Assembly: GCA_918026815.1 (NCBI GenBank)
Contig: CAKJVC010000027.1
Coordinates: forward strand, 1 to 64,000
Length of the DNA: 64,000 nucleotides
Direction: 5' to 3'
Origin: Chalara sp. BL73
Lineage: Eukaryota > Ascomycota > Leotiomycetes > Helotiales
Part shown: positions 12,496-23,260 of the stretch, piece by piece
Layout: every line of letters starts with the position of its first letter
Position numbering within the stretch: the stretch's first letter is position 1
Notes under the pieces: model-generated
Databases searched by the model: none
Told to the model about the DNA's origin: nothing
Seen by the model: only the letters and a program-made list of their open reading frames with translations
Position numbers and translations under genes: made by a program

Positions 12496-13853
12496 AGCTT
12501 TCGCTTAAGGTATTATCTGCTACCTCAACAATACGCTTGATTGTTAGACTGAGAATGACTCTCATAGTGCCAACGCTATAATTATAATACTAGATATATG
12601 TTAATTTACTGGTTCATATCTTTCGAACGGTACTAAATTCATAATTTTTGAATGTATGGTTGGCGTAGAATTTAAGTTTGAAGTTATCGTGCGAAATTCG
12701 GGCATTTCCACCCGAACTTTGCTTCAAATATCCAAAGCCCAACTACGCCTTCAATTCTTAACTAAATTTCAAGACTCTTATATATATATATATATATTCG
12801 TTAATATTCACTTTATCAATTGGGCCTATGTAGGCCTAATTTGGTTGAGGTTCAGCAACATTATTTTAAATACAGTAAAACCTGGTGGGTTCAGTCAGTC
12901 CCCACGCTCAGGCACTAAGAGTAACCTACTTCGTCATTTACCGTATGCTATCGAGGCTCCCTTTAATTCGTTCAACCGCCAACACGAACCTATGTCGGTC
13001 CAAACGGCATTGCAATACTTTGTAGTGATAGACGTTCTTGTTGTTATTCTCTAGCTAGTCATACGCCCGGTGAGTCATGTGATCTCACTAGTGCCTTAGT
13101 ACCAACTAAAAACCACCCCTGTCGGGGTCATTTCGCTACACTTAATCGTCCTGACAGGTTGTAATGTCGATATGTGGCTTGGATTTTCCCCTTGGCTTCT
13201 GTTATCAGACCATATATGAGACCACATATCGTGCCATTGATCACGCCATTGTTGTACAAACGTGGCGTGTCAGCCAATCTGAAGGAAAGGAGTCTCCCTT
13301 ATCTACAAGTAGAAACACTCCCCAGGGTACTGTATGAGGAGCATCTTCCCGTAAGTACGAGGGATGCGGCTGCGTCTGAACATAAGGTGATATTTTGGCC
13401 ATGGTTGAAGTGAATAGAAGCGTGGGGCTAATATAAGAGATATTGAATTGATCGATTTATAAATAAGTATCTAAGTTATAGTATATATCAGATGCCGTGC
13501 CTGTGGACATGTTTGTAAAGGCTTCAGACATTGCACACTGACGAATAGAGAGGGATTGATGACGAAAGAATTGTTAGATGGGAGCAATGGAGCAAGATGA
13601 CTGGGGACAACCCTTGCGGCATAAAGCCAGGTACCGGGCAGCTGGTCCAACGAATGATAATGGGCCCAGCTGGATCTTGTCAAATGTGAAGAGATATCAA
13701 CCTCAGCCGATAGTGTGACTGGTTGTGCAAGCAGATCTTGAATTCAGGAGGTACCTGTGTCTAAGTACTGTTGCTAACGTATCTATCTGACCATCCTTGT
13801 CCTATCCTCGAGGCCAGTGTGGCACTTTTCTAGAACGATTGATCTCTACTAGT
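12496..13853. other. AT-rich intergenic region
   Basis: No gene I can support. It contains an (AT)n microsatellite at about 12780-12797 and a lone sequence acagtaaaacctgg near 12876 resembling one end of pogo-type elements, without a partner nearby. ORFs at 12656-13054 and 13174-13413 (plus) have no recognisable motif. Confidence 0.4.
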
Positions 13854-15144
13854 TTATTGTGGGCTCTTACCTAGGCGATCACGAATGTACTCTTTCGTGT
13901 CATCAACCGCCATTCCAGCAATCGGTAGCTGATCTCTGGGGAAACCAATAAATCCATGAGCGGCACCGGGATAGACTTTCACAATACTCTCAGCCCCTGA
14001 TATCGCCCATTTTGTTCCCATATTGATGGTATCATCTAGCAGCGGATCATCGGTACCGCAAGTGAATAGCGCGCTTGGAAGCTTGCCACGGAATGTAGAC
14101 AGATCCTCATAGTACGGAGATATTGAGGGGTGCTTGTTGTCGAGTGTGGTTGTGGAGAGGAAGGTAGATACGAAGTGGTTCATAAATACATTATTTAAAA
14201 TCAGTTGTTTGGTATACGCCGTGGCTGAAGGAGTAAAGGAGAGGTCAAAGCATCCAAAATGAAGCAGTAGACCGTCCAGCCTTTGCTCTGGGTGATGTTT
14301 GAGGAGGTTATATGCTACGAGAAGGCTCAGATGTCCCCCAGCAGACTTTGTTCAAAGAGTTAGCCCTCTATTTGCAGTATGGTAGACCAAGAATATTATT
14401 TGAATCACGATCAGAAGTAGCTCATGTAATCAAAGGGATATCAAATTGGTGCCCCGTTCATACACATCCCTTAAACTTCAAGGATCACCATATTGGATAT
14501 GCTGCAGAGTATGGAGAATTCTACGTACCTCTCCACCAACAAAGCGTAACGGCCCTCCATACTCATTGACAGAGTTTTTTACCAAATACTCACTTGAGTC
14601 AAAGCAGTCTTCAGGACCTTTCGGAAATGGGTCTTCCGGTGCCAGTCTGTACCCAACGGAGACAACAGCGACATCTCCAGCATCGGCATATGTTTGTAGC
14701 AGAATATCGGCGGACAAATGGTCTCCGAGCACCCAGCCGCCGCCGTGGATATGTAGCAGAGATCCTTTGCAATTCTTGCGCTCATTGGCACTCTTCCTAG
14801 CTGATGGGAAAATCAAGCGGCATGGGATACTCCGGCCAGCTTCTCTAGAAGGCACCTCAATATCATGACCTCCAGGTAGTAAGGCAGGTGCAGGAAATGC
14901 AGTTTCCCCCCTTTTGCGCATCTCACGATACTTCGCAGCTCCAAGCTGTAAGCAGGTCCCAGAGTAAGTATCATCCACCATACAGACATCAAAGAACCTG
15001 AGCAGGCGTAATACGAACCTCGAACCATGTGGGCGTCCCTTCCACAAGCTTAATCAAGTGGTTGTTGACCTTGATTGTCTGCTCAGAAATTGCATTTGGA
15101 TGAAATTTGGCAGCATCCACGGTAATGTCTGACATGAGCGGCAT
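13854..15144 (-). CDS. alpha/beta hydrolase, HSL (hormone-sensitive lipase) family
   Basis: Three exons: 15144-15019, 14945-14529, 14345-13854 (1035 nt, 344 aa). Introns use GTTCGT..ACAG and GTACGT..AAAG and are phase 0. The oxyanion-hole motif HIHGGGWVLGD is at about residue 110. The nucleophile elbow is GGESAGGHLSLL, reconstituted exactly across intron 2. The acid is in CGTDDPLLDD and the catalytic His in GAAHGFIGFP near the C-terminus, so the full Ser-Asp-His set is present. The family includes esterases acting on short-chain or steryl esters; the substrate is unknown. No signal peptide is evident. I chose the ATG at 15144; a second ATG three codons in, and one at 15237 in frame, are possible starts. 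Confidence 0.88.
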
Positions 15145-15649
15145 ATTTGCACCTAAGTACCCTTTCCGACTGTTTCTAAGAAGCACGATGAAGTTTTTGT
15201 AGGGAAATGATCGTATATATATAGTTATCACAAACATATGTTAATTATTACTAGACTCTTGACGGGCTCTTAGTGGGCTCTTAGTGGAGTACAGGAGAAA
15301 TCCTAGCCATGAAGCCCAGCCTCCCAGTGGACCTTTGGTGGTCGGGGTCTTGATGTTCCAGAACCGAGCATCGTTTGGCCTTAGACCGAAAAAGCAATAT
15401 ATCCCTCTCCACCGATCAGGCTCGGAACGCTGCTACTGTATAGAGCCTAAGGTAGCGCAAATCCTTCCCCGCACTCCCTACAGATAAGTAGTTCGATAGT
15501 TCATCACGGCTGTTTGTATGGTTCTTGACATTTGTGCTAGACTCGATCAAGCAGATATAAAGATTGAATCTCGACCGAAGCTAATCTTGAGTTCGAATGT
15601 GAAAAAAACTTGTAAATATTTCTTGTGCAACCGTAGTGGTGATGATAAT
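15145..15649. other. intergenic, upstream of the hydrolase
   Basis: Promoter space of the HSL gene; atatatatagtt at about 15214-15225 (minus strand TATA-like) lies roughly 70-80 bp upstream of the chosen ATG. A short direct repeat gggctcttagt occurs at about 15265-15285. No gene seen. Confidence 0.4.
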
Positions 15650-15838
15650 TGCGAATAGACAGCCTACAATCCAAAGGTCTGATGGTGTACCAGATAATGC
15701 AGCACGATCCTTGACTTCCTTGATAGTGGAGTGCAAAAAAGGTTGCACCCTTGTTGGCCAAGCAAAAGTTGTTAAGCCTATTTCAGCCTTTGTTATTAAT
15801 GCCGCTTTTGAAGCCTTTTTGTACTGGCCGACCTCGAG

Positions 15839-17400
15839 CAGGGCCTAAAATAGGTGGGTCAGGTCAGGTGAAGGGGTTGACCCAGACCCGACCCGGGTTT
15901 TGAAGAGTATGACCTTGACCTGACCTGGTGTTTAATATCATGACCCGGGTCAAAACCGGGTCATATATTAGAGCTAAACATAGAGTCGAAAATTACTAAG
16001 GATAGATTTTGGGCCTCAATTCAGCAGCATGATCAAATAAGTAAAATGTATTAAACAAGACCTCCTTTCAGCCAACTTCTAACACATCCCCTGCCTCGAT
16101 TATATCCTCTTGAAGAGAAGCCCGAGTATCCACCAGCATCAATTTAGCACTTGAAAACAACCGCTCTACCTCTGCAGACATACCAGGAATAGAAAGCAAG
16201 TATCTAGCCATTTGGGCTAGCCGTGGATACAATTTGGCATATTCTCCCCACCAGTACAATGGCCCCTTTTGCTCCTTCTTAGGCTTCTCTGTCACAGGAT
16301 CTATCTCTATGGGATATCTGTCTACTAGCTCGGCATTGCAATATATATCCCACTCTTCTTTTAAACTATTAGACCTAGCAACGGCTCGCAGTCTAACAGC
16401 CATAAAGTCATCTAAAAGATCCGGTTCTTTAGAAGCCTAGTAGAGTCAATAATAAGATTCAAAATTAAAGTAAAGAGAAGTACCTGAGCAATAGTAGCAG
16501 AAGCCTCCGATCCATCTAAAGAGCCTGGCGTGCTCGAATAGTAAGTCTCGAACTACTAGAAAGCAGACTCTTGTGCAGATTTGACTTTGGATCGAGTCCA
16601 CTTCTGCTCAAAATACTCCCACTTGTACCATGGGACTAAGACCACTGCTAGAATACAAACCGGGGAGTCTAAGAACTCTCGATATATCTAGTCGCTGGAC
16701 TAGATTATAAATGGCTTCATAAAAGCAAGCACTTCTATGCAATAGTTCCAATCGTCAGACGACGTTTTGAAGTCTCCTAATGTCTTCCCATCCTTTGCCT
16801 CTCCTCGGTATCGACGAACAAATAGATCGATTGTATCTTTTAACTTAATAGCTCGGGAGATCATCATATACGTAGAAAACCAACGTGTATCATTCTCTTT
16901 TAAATACCGCAGCGAAGCTTAGGGGAACCTGTTTGATATTCCGCTTTCTAGTATTCTTTCGCGCCTTTTTACAAGGCGGAGAGGTACTGGCACCAGTAAC
17001 ATCAACAGTCACATAGCTACCAGTTGCAGAAGGCGCAATTGAATGAGTTTCAACAGTCGAAATAGCATCGGAGTCCTCAAGATCCGACATAATTAGAGTA
17101 TGAATAGCATCGAGGGTCATGTTCTAATTCTTTAAAAAGAGAGTGAAAAAGTAGATGGTCAGAGCGTTGAGACCTGCGATCTATAAATTCCGGATTTTGG
17201 CCAATAAATATCACCCGAACCTCGATCCAGCCAATAAGAAGCTGTATATCCCATATATCCCTACCATAATCCGGGTTGACCCGGGCTTTCGGGACCCTGA
17301 CCCAGACCCAACCCGGATTTGTGAGGCAGTGACCCGGACCTGAAAGGTCAAGTAATATGGGTCAGGTCACCTGTTTTTGACCCACCTATTTCAGGCCCTG
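15839..17400. mobile_element. hAT-family element, internally deleted, with 8-bp target duplication
   Basis: Termini are cagggcctaaaataggtggg at the left and the inverted counterpart cccacctatttcaggccctg at the right, with one mismatch in the first 20 bases. Both ends are flanked by the exact 8-bp direct repeat acctcgag (15831-15838 and 17401-17408), as expected for hAT insertion. Sub-terminal GACCC/GGGTC-rich repeats follow both ends. The element is 1562 bp, too short for a full transposase. It sits inside the Tc1/mariner relic. Confidence 0.92.
16068..17120 (-). pseudogene. hAT transposase fragments (C-terminal dimerisation domain)
   Basis: The ORF 16403-16068 (111 aa) contains YWWGEYAKLYPRLAQMARYL followed by SIPGMSAEVERLFSSAKLM, the hATC dimerisation signature near the C-terminus of hAT transposases. 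A second ORF, 17120-16890, encodes a basic N-terminal piece (CKKARKNTRKRN) that may belong to the region before the BED finger. The catalytic middle is missing or degraded between them. The element could only move using a transposase supplied elsewhere. Confidence 0.75.
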
Positions 17401-18290
17401 ACCTCGAGCTTTAACAGAGGAACAAGGAGATCAAATCTATGATATTACAAATTATATCAATCCTTATATTACAATGCGAAACCTTTTACACGAAGTCGAC
17501 GATGATTGCAAAAAACGATATTTTCAATATCTTTTACGCGAAATGAACAAAAGGAAATGGAGGTAACGAAAACGACTAAAAATCACACAAGCCTACGCAG
17601 ATGCTCGATTAGCATGGGCACTTGAACATTAGACGTATTCTGCTATAGATTGGCACAAGGTTTCACGGTCGGACGAGTGTATCATTGAACGAGGAGTAAG
17701 AATTAGGCCTATATGGACATTTACGAGTTCTTGTGATCGAACTTTGCTCCAAGACGTACAACCTGTACGCTGCTCTGGAAAAGGTGTAAAACAGATGCTA
17801 TGGGCAGCTTTTGGTTCAAACCGTTGTACAGGCTTAGTACCTGTAAATGGAGATCCGTTAGCTACTCGTAACGGGGTTTCTTCGTGAGTTATACGCGAGT
17901 TATATCGAACTTTGATTCCTGATATTATGGTTGTATCGATTCAGGAAGTTCACAAAGTAATGCAATGAACAATTGATTGATCTCTGAAGTTTTCTACATA
18001 CAGGAAGCAAGCTCCTCTTATATGCAAGAGGAGTGCGTAAGTCATTACGAATGATGACGACTCAGCCCTTAGGAGCCGCGTAAGGAGAGTAAGTGGCAAA
18101 CTATAGTTTCTGATTCGACAGGTTGGAGGAGAGTTTATGCATGATGGCGCAAAGGCCTCATCGAGGAGCTATTGTAAAAGAGCTTTTACAGGAGATGAGG
18201 ATCAAAGTTATGAGATGGCCACCTTAGTTTCCTGATTTGAATTCTATAGAGAACCTGTGGGCTTTAGTCAAAGTAGAAATCTATTTGCTA

Positions 18291-20127
18291 AGTCGGAGGC
18301 CCCCCCTTCCGGCCACCCCCCCCTTCCGGCCACCTCGCTTAGCATGACACCTACTACTTACAACCCTAATAACTCTATGGTTCCTCAACTTCTATACAAT
18401 CGCCTGTAGACACTGAATCTAAAGTAGAATCAGAGTCTTCTTCTTCAATTTCACGGTCTCCCGCCTTGATTTGAGCTTCTTTAATAGCCTTAATATTTGC
18501 AAACTTCGAATTTGGACTAGTTTGAACTTTTCTTCTTTTTCTAGGTGCCAATTGCTCCAATCTAGTTTCCAATTGCTTGATTCGAAGCTCTGATTGCCCT
18601 AAAGCGTAGTCCTTTGCATCAAATCCTTTTACAATCTTCCTAAAGAGTTGTCGACAAGTTGGCATGTCGACTTCGCCCAATTTGGAAACTGTTTCAGTTT
18701 GTAAACGTAGATCTTTTGATCTTTTGGGGGTATTCCAAGCAACTAGTGATATATTTTCATTCCATACTAGTCCTGATTCTTTAATAACGTCTTGTTGAGT
18801 TGGTTGAACGGCCTTATTGCTATTTTCTAATAGCAAACGGCTCATAAGTGGCTTGGATATATTTTTTGGCCATAAACCTGTAACTTTCCAGCCAGTTCGG
18901 ATATTCTTTTCTGTTAAACTCTTTTGGCGAGCTTTCTGATAGCAAACTAGAAAGTTTCGCTTTCCAATTGGTGTAGAATCAGTTATAAGACTTAAGTAAC
19001 TAACTTCTTTGCGGTATGATTCCTTTAAAGGAGAGAAAATGGACAAATCCAAAGGTTGTAGTACATGAGATGTATGTGGTGGTAGAAATAACAAGTGTAT
19101 ATTATGCTGAAAGCACATATACATAAAATCTGTTGTTTCATGACTCCCATGTCCGTCTAAAATAAGTAGTCGAGGCTCTTTAGGGTTGCTTGGAGTAGTG
19201 TAAGGAATAAACACTTTCGTCAGCCATTCTAAAGCTGTTTCATCAGATGTCCAGCCGTTTTCAGTTGCAGTAAACTTCCAATCTTTAAAAGTATCCAAAC
19301 TAGTAGGAAACCATTGTTGTTGAACTGTTTTGCCTTTAAACATGACTAATGGAGAAATTGCTACCCCTGTAGCTGAAATGCATTCGATAAAAGACGTCCA
19401 CGCTTTAGAACCAGGCTGTTTTCTTTGAATAAAACGTCGATTAACACTTCCTACCACTAGCCCATTAGATCCTTGACCTTCCATTATACCAGCTTCGTCC
19501 ATGTTCCAACGATTCTCTGGTTTAATAGCCTTGATTTCAGGAATCTCTAATTTTTGAAACCAAGCTTTAATAATACTTGTTGTAGCGCCATTGACACGAG
19601 TAGAATCAATCCTGACTTGCTTTTTGGTCTTTAGCATAGGATTCCTTTTTAAAAAAGCTCGTATCCATCGTTTTCCTAGTGTAGTCGTGTCTCCACGGAT
19701 AGCAATAAGGCGTTGAGCAAAATCCTTGATCTGTACATGAGTAGGACTAAGCCCTAAAGACTCTTGAACTAGAATCCACTCTGTCAAACGTTTTTCCTGA
19801 ATTGGTGCAAGCTTTTGCAAGTGTTCTGCTCCTTCTTGACGTGATGTGTGGCCATTTAATCTGTCTGTAAGAGTAGACCTTGGAACACCGTATTCCAAGG
19901 CCGCCCGCCGCACAGACCTCCCATTTGCAACCTCATCAAGTGCTCGCATGACATCTTCTTCGGTATATGAGGGCTCCATGATATTATCAAGAGATTTGCA
20001 AAATTGTAGAGCAATTGAATAAGATTCTATTGATCTATTTGAGTTCTATATATGAGGGTACGAAGTGGCGGTGTGCTAAGCGAGGTGGCCGGAAGGGGGG
20101 GGTGGCCGGAAGGGGGGGCCTCCGACT
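18291..20127. mobile_element. pogo/Fot1-type element, apparently complete
   Basis: Terminal inverted repeats of about 50 bp begin agtcggaggcccccccttcc at 18291 and end with the inverse at 20127. Each arm contains a direct repeat of the cccccccttccggcca block. TA dinucleotides flank both ends (18289-18290 and 20128-20129), the expected target duplication. One uninterrupted transposase ORF fills the interior. Length is 1837 bp, normal for Fot1/Pot2-type elements. Confidence 0.93.
18375..19979 (-). CDS. pogo/Fot1 DDE transposase, intact
   Basis: 534 aa. The N-terminal psq-type helix-turn-helix (about residues 8-50, YTEEDVMRALDEVANG..VPRSTLTDRL) is followed by a CENP-B/Tc5-type HTH (about 60-130, LGKRWIRAFLKRNP). 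The DDE_1 catalytic domain has Asp in WNMDEAGIMEG, Asp in LLILDGHGSHET and a third Asp in VLQPLDLSIFSPLK. A C-terminal Lys/Arg-rich coiled segment (LEQLAPRKRRKVQ) and an acidic tail complete it. No stops or frameshifts. It is flanked by matched TIRs and a TA duplication, so it is potentially active. A broken relative lies at 50593-52627. Confidence 0.95.
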   Translation of the reverse strand: MEPSYTEEDVMRALDEVANGRSVRRAALEYGVPRSTLTDRLNGHTSRQEGAEHLQKLAPIQEKRLTEWILVQESLGLSPTHVQIKDFAQRLIAIRGDTTTLGKRWIRAFLKRNPMLKTKKQVRIDSTRVNGATTSIIKAWFQKLEIPEIKAIKPENRWNMDEAGIMEGQGSNGLVVGSVNRRFIQRKQPGSKAWTSFIECISATGVAISPLVMFKGKTVQQQWFPTSLDTFKDWKFTATENGWTSDETALEWLTKVFIPYTTPSNPKEPRLLILDGHGSHETTDFMYMCFQHNIHLLFLPPHTSHVLQPLDLSIFSPLKESYRKEVSYLSLITDSTPIGKRNFLVCYQKARQKSLTEKNIRTGWKVTGLWPKNISKPLMSRLLLENSNKAVQPTQQDVIKESGLVWNENISLVAWNTPKRSKDLRLQTETVSKLGEVDMPTCRQLFRKIVKGFDAKDYALGQSELRIKQLETRLEQLAPRKRRKVQTSPNSKFANIKAIKEAQIKAGDREIEEEDSDSTLDSVSTGDCIEVEEP

Positions 20128-20134
20128 TACCATA

Positions 20135-20339
20135 TTAACTTGCATATATGACCCCCATTTGGGGCTCGTGCGAGCGTTTTGACTTGCTCTAAGGGGGTCG
20201 TATATCAAAGGGGATATACTATGTAAAATGGCTCGTGCGCCATACAAATTCTGTTAGGACGAGTCAATTGACCTCACTCAGGAGGGGTCGTACATGCTGG
20301 GGGGTCGTATAGTAAAGGGGGGTCGCATATGCCAGTTAA
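20135..20339. mobile_element. MITE-like element with TA duplication
   Basis: The left end ttaacttgcatatatgaccc is matched by the inverted right end gggtcgcatatgccagttaa. TA flanks both ends (20133-20134, 20340-20341). Internal ggggtcgtat repeats extend the symmetry. At 205 bp it has no coding capacity. It lies directly beside the pogo element. Confidence 0.65.
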
Positions 20340-20981
20340 TACGGTATTTGAAAGGAGAGGTTTAAATATACCAAGGTATCGCGACCATTTTGAAGTTTTT
20401 TTTGCCTTTTCCATACTTCAATTTTAAGTTCATATAGGAAGCTGAGTAAAGTGCCAGTGACGACCAGAGCACCAGTGTCCAGAATGGGAAGCGAGCCAAT
20501 TGGTAACCATTACAGGGAACTCTAAGCCTCTTTAGGGCAGTTGACAACCTATTAACTTGGGAAACCTGTCGTCTTACTGTACAGCCCGTGAAGATCCGGT
20601 GAGTGTCACCTTCTTGATAGAGTATCACCGTCGGAACTGGCGTTGTAAGGAGCCGTATTTCCAATCGTTTCGATATTAGTTCGCTACGACGATGTTATTT
20701 TTAACTCGTCCAGGAAAATCCGTTTAGGATGAAAAACAAACTAAGCGAGAAGACGAAGATGGAAGGTGAGGAACATAAGGTAGGTTAATACGGATTGAAG
20801 TATAAATAAAAGGGGATTTTCTCTTTGCTCATCCATCGACATACGTATATCATACCGAACACATCATAGAACAACGAGTGAGTCCAATTTCCAACTAAAA
20901 CCCGAAAGCCAAAGCTAACTATCGGACAGATCGCAAAACCTCCCTTTATATCATAGGTAATATCCTCATCGAAAAGCAGCT
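20340..20981 (+). promoter_or_regulatory. promoter and leader intron of the secreted-protein gene
   Basis: A TATA-type box tataaataaaa occurs at about 20802, roughly 180 bp before the ATG. Downstream, the leader contains a likely 5'-UTR intron: donor GTGAGT at about 20878, branch gctaac, acceptor ggacag near 20930. No ORF of note lies in 20340-20800 apart from a minus-strand 100-codon frame without motifs. Confidence 0.5.
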
Positions 20982-21311
20982 ATGCAGTTCAGTAGCATCC
21001 TCGCAACGAGCCTGATGCTCCTGCTTCCGTTCGTCGCCGGGCTCCCCAATCCAGAAAGCTCCCCGGCAGAAGAACATGAGCTTAGCGCTCGAGCATGCAG
21101 CTACACGACTGGCTGCCGCTCGAAAGTCGGCATCACGCCGGGCAGATACTGTGGTTACTGCCCACAAGTCTCGGGCGTGGGGACAAGCTTTACTAGCATC
21201 TTTCAGCTGAATGGACAATCTGGCGCTAATGGGTGCTGCAAATATGGTTCTAGCTCTACGTGTGCTACTCTCTGGGAGACAGGTAGCCCGAGGGGGTGCC
21301 CTTTGTCATAG
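20982..21311 (+). CDS. small secreted cysteine-rich protein
   Basis: 109 aa. A signal peptide with a leucine-rich core (SILATSLMLLLPFVAGLP) is followed by a short acidic propeptide ending LSAR before ACSYTTGC, a plausible processing point. The mature part of about 70 aa has eight cysteines, with the pattern C-x5-C-x11-C-x2-C, then CC and two single Cys. Motifs ITPGRYCGYCPQVSG and ANGCCKYGSSSTC recall uncharacterised fungal secreted proteins. Even cysteine count, small size and secretion fit an effector-like or antimicrobial role, which is inference. A well-placed TATA box and leader intron support a real transcript. Neighbours are transposons. Confidence 0.82.
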   Translation: MQFSSILATSLMLLLPFVAGLPNPESSPAEEHELSARACSYTTGCRSKVGITPGRYCGYCPQVSGVGTSFTSIFQLNGQSGANGCCKYGSSSTCATLWETGSPRGCPLS

Positions 21312-21661
21312 GCGGTGAGATGATGAGATCGATGAAATTGTGGCGAGTGAACAGGTTGAATGAGGGAATGAGTAATCATTATACGTGGATACTGTTTACA
21401 CTATATACTCTCTGTGGCTCTTCTCCCTCTCTCTAGCCGCTCTTGCACTCTATCATCTTGCTAATGAATGTCGAAACTCTGTTCCTTCCTAAATTTCCAT
21501 TTATGCTCTTAACGAAAGTATAGCGAGGTGCAGCACTTCTATTTGGCCGTTCAGTCAGGACCCCCGGATTTTGGTCGTTGACGAGGCTATCACTTCCATT
21601 GAAGGGGAGACAGACGCACATCTACAAAATCTGTTGAAGGCGGTCTTTCACCAGCGAACTG
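21312..21661. other. 3' flank of the secreted-protein gene
   Basis: No gene seen; presumably holds the 3' UTR and terminator. Confidence 0.4.
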
Positions 21662-21666
21662 GTAAG

Positions 21667-21865
21667 TGTTAGTACAATTAACTAGAGAGGTCATGTGATC
21701 ACGCACTTGAACGAAGGGTGTCGTTCACGTGACCCGGAACGGGGTTATATATACTCGTAGTTTCACCGTAGTTAGAACGCAACACTCAATCAATCGAATC
21801 ACGCAAGAATACAATAGGCACTCACGTCAGGACGTGGTGGTGCCCCGTATTAGAGTGAACCCACA
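21667..21865. mobile_element. solo LTR (199 bp)
   Basis: Starts tgttagtacaattaac and ends aacccaca, the TGTT...CACA form. It is flanked by the exact 5-bp direct repeat GTAAG (21662-21666 and 21866-21870). A TATA-like ttatatatactcgtag sits in the middle, as in LTR promoters. No internal retrotransposon sequence is adjacent, so it is a solo LTR left by recombination. The short length and ends suggest a copia type. Confidence 0.85.
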
Positions 21866-21870
21866 GTAAG

Positions 21871-22387
21871 TGATAGAGTAAGTCCTCGAATTCCCAATCT
21901 TGGCGCTTTCTCATCACTTCTCCCAGTCATCGAATGCATGCGGTTAAGTCGGCAGACCAGATTCTGCTTCTGTGTGGCAGTGAACTTGTCAAATTTGGTT
22001 CAGGGGATGCTCCATGCATAGGGAGCCTCACAAAGACTCAAGCAGTCAGGGAGAAAGGATGATAATGTAGCAGATATAGCAAGCAACTTTTGCTCCCAGT
22101 TAACTCCTCAAAATACGTGAACCATCATCATCACATGGACTTTGCATCACAGTCACACTTAGTCAAACCCCTCAGTGTTCTCCCCAGGCCGTCCTTCTTC
22201 GGTCCGCCATCCTCAGTCCACGGACATTAAGAGGCTTCTTCATCCCCTATCTATCGAGAAACACATTCATGGGCGTGCTCAGTTCCTTTCCCAAATAGAT
22301 GTTTATAATCAGTTTGGATTTCAGCCCATTCTTGAGAGCCCATGGCAGATATACGTTGAGAAATGAGCGTCGCCATAGGAGAGCTTG
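21871..22387. other. intergenic, no gene seen
   Basis: A short plus ORF at 22175-22366 has no recognisable motif. No repeat with clear ends. Confidence 0.35.
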
Positions 22388-22585
22388 TTAGACACAACGC
22401 ACCGAAGCACCTAATATTAACCAGTCATCGCCCGAGTAGGGAGCTTTGAGTTTCCATCTGGCAATGAAGCGGAGAAGCACGGTAGCTGTGGCGAAGATGA
22501 ACATCACCGTTAGAATACTGACGACACGTTGAACTTCGCTTTTATCGATGTCGAACTCCGGAGAGAGTGGTGTGGTTGAAGACAT
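22388..22585 (-). pseudogene. N-terminal fragment of a rhodopsin-domain (PTH11/SAT4-like) membrane protein
   Basis: The ORF starts MSSTTPLSPEFDIDKSEVQR and contains the first membrane helix VVSILTVMFIFATATVLLRF followed by ARWKLKAPYSGDDWLI, the hallmark start of fungal integral membrane proteins with a CFEM-less rhodopsin/SAT4 domain. The conserved GDDW is followed by a possible donor (TG|GTTAAT), but no following exon with the remaining six helices is found downstream (22387-21870). I read it as a truncated gene remnant; decay of the next exons beyond recognition is the alternative. Confidence 0.55.
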
Positions 22586-23260
22586 GATATGTCAAATAGA
22601 TGCTCAAGCTGAAGCTTGGTCAAAATAGCAGGAGGAAATCAAGAGCTTAAAAGCAAGGACCGAAGGTGAGTGGTGGTTTTGGACGACGCCACAAGATCCG
22701 GAAAGTCAGTACCGAGAACCTGGCTTCCACGCTAAGCACGTCGGGCCGTGTCGTCTCTGCGTGGCGTCAAGGATTTAATTCCCACAAACAGTAAGGCCGC
22801 CGCATCGCTTTCCGTCAGCAGTCCCATCGACAGTCCCTTAGACAAGTCCCCCGACAGTCTCGTCTCACACAAATTGCCGAGATATTTTTCATTCGGACTT
22901 AATAGGAGTTGGGATGCAGGAGACTGGATCTTCTACATCATCGATCGAACAATTCTTACGCTCACGAGAAGCGTTTCCCCATGGCAACACCCAGACCTCG
23001 ACTACGCACATTTCTTCTTTTGATACTCAAAATCTCTCATCTCTAATGCCAACGATTCGCCTAAAAGGTTTCCGACGCAGTACTTCTAGGTAGGCTTGCC
23101 TACCTAGGAAGAACTGCTTCTGTCGGCGTCATTCTGGATGTCGTTGATTCTGGCGAAAGATTCTTGGTTAATTCACAGAGATTGAAGGGATTGTCGAAAG
23201 GATCAACGTACATCACAAGCGAATGATACAGACAAGCGAATGATACACGGGAACATGCTA
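22586..23260. other. intergenic with a strong hairpin
   Basis: No gene seen. The 22748-23023 plus ORF lacks any motif. A near-perfect inverted repeat lies at 23072-23126. Confidence 0.4.
23072..23126. repeat. inverted repeat with 2-nt loop
   Basis: The arm gcagtacttctaggtaggc, two bases tt, then gcctacctaggaagaactgc; symmetry extends outward imperfectly to ccgac / gtcgg. It could form a long stem in DNA or RNA. It is not tied to a gene and may be a fold-back element remnant. Confidence 0.6.

Larger units (their letters stand above)
15650..18285 (+). pseudogene. Tc1/mariner transposase relic split by an hAT element
   Basis: Before the hAT insertion, the plus strand gives PLLKPFCTGRPRA (linker between HTH domains), which continues directly after it (17409 on) as LTEEQGDQIYDITNYI, confirming one disrupted ORF. 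Further on come SDECIIERG (first catalytic Asp block), MLWAAFGSNRC, and FMHDGA...KELLQEMRIKVMRWPP (second block) then SPDLNSIENLWALVK-like sequence with the last acidic residue, although FPDLNSIENLWAL follows a stop here. Several stops and frameshifts are present. Normal role: DDE transposase cutting at TA sites. This copy is dead. Outer inverted repeats were not identified. Confidence 0.7.

Noticed and set aside
12870..12890. acagtaaaacctgg as a pogo-type TIR
   Set aside because: No inverted partner found within a reasonable distance.
18375..18376. Reading the GC-rich cccccccttccggcc repeats near 18300 and 20100 as promoter islands
   Set aside because: They are exact inverted copies at both ends of the pogo element with TA flanks, so they are its TIRs.
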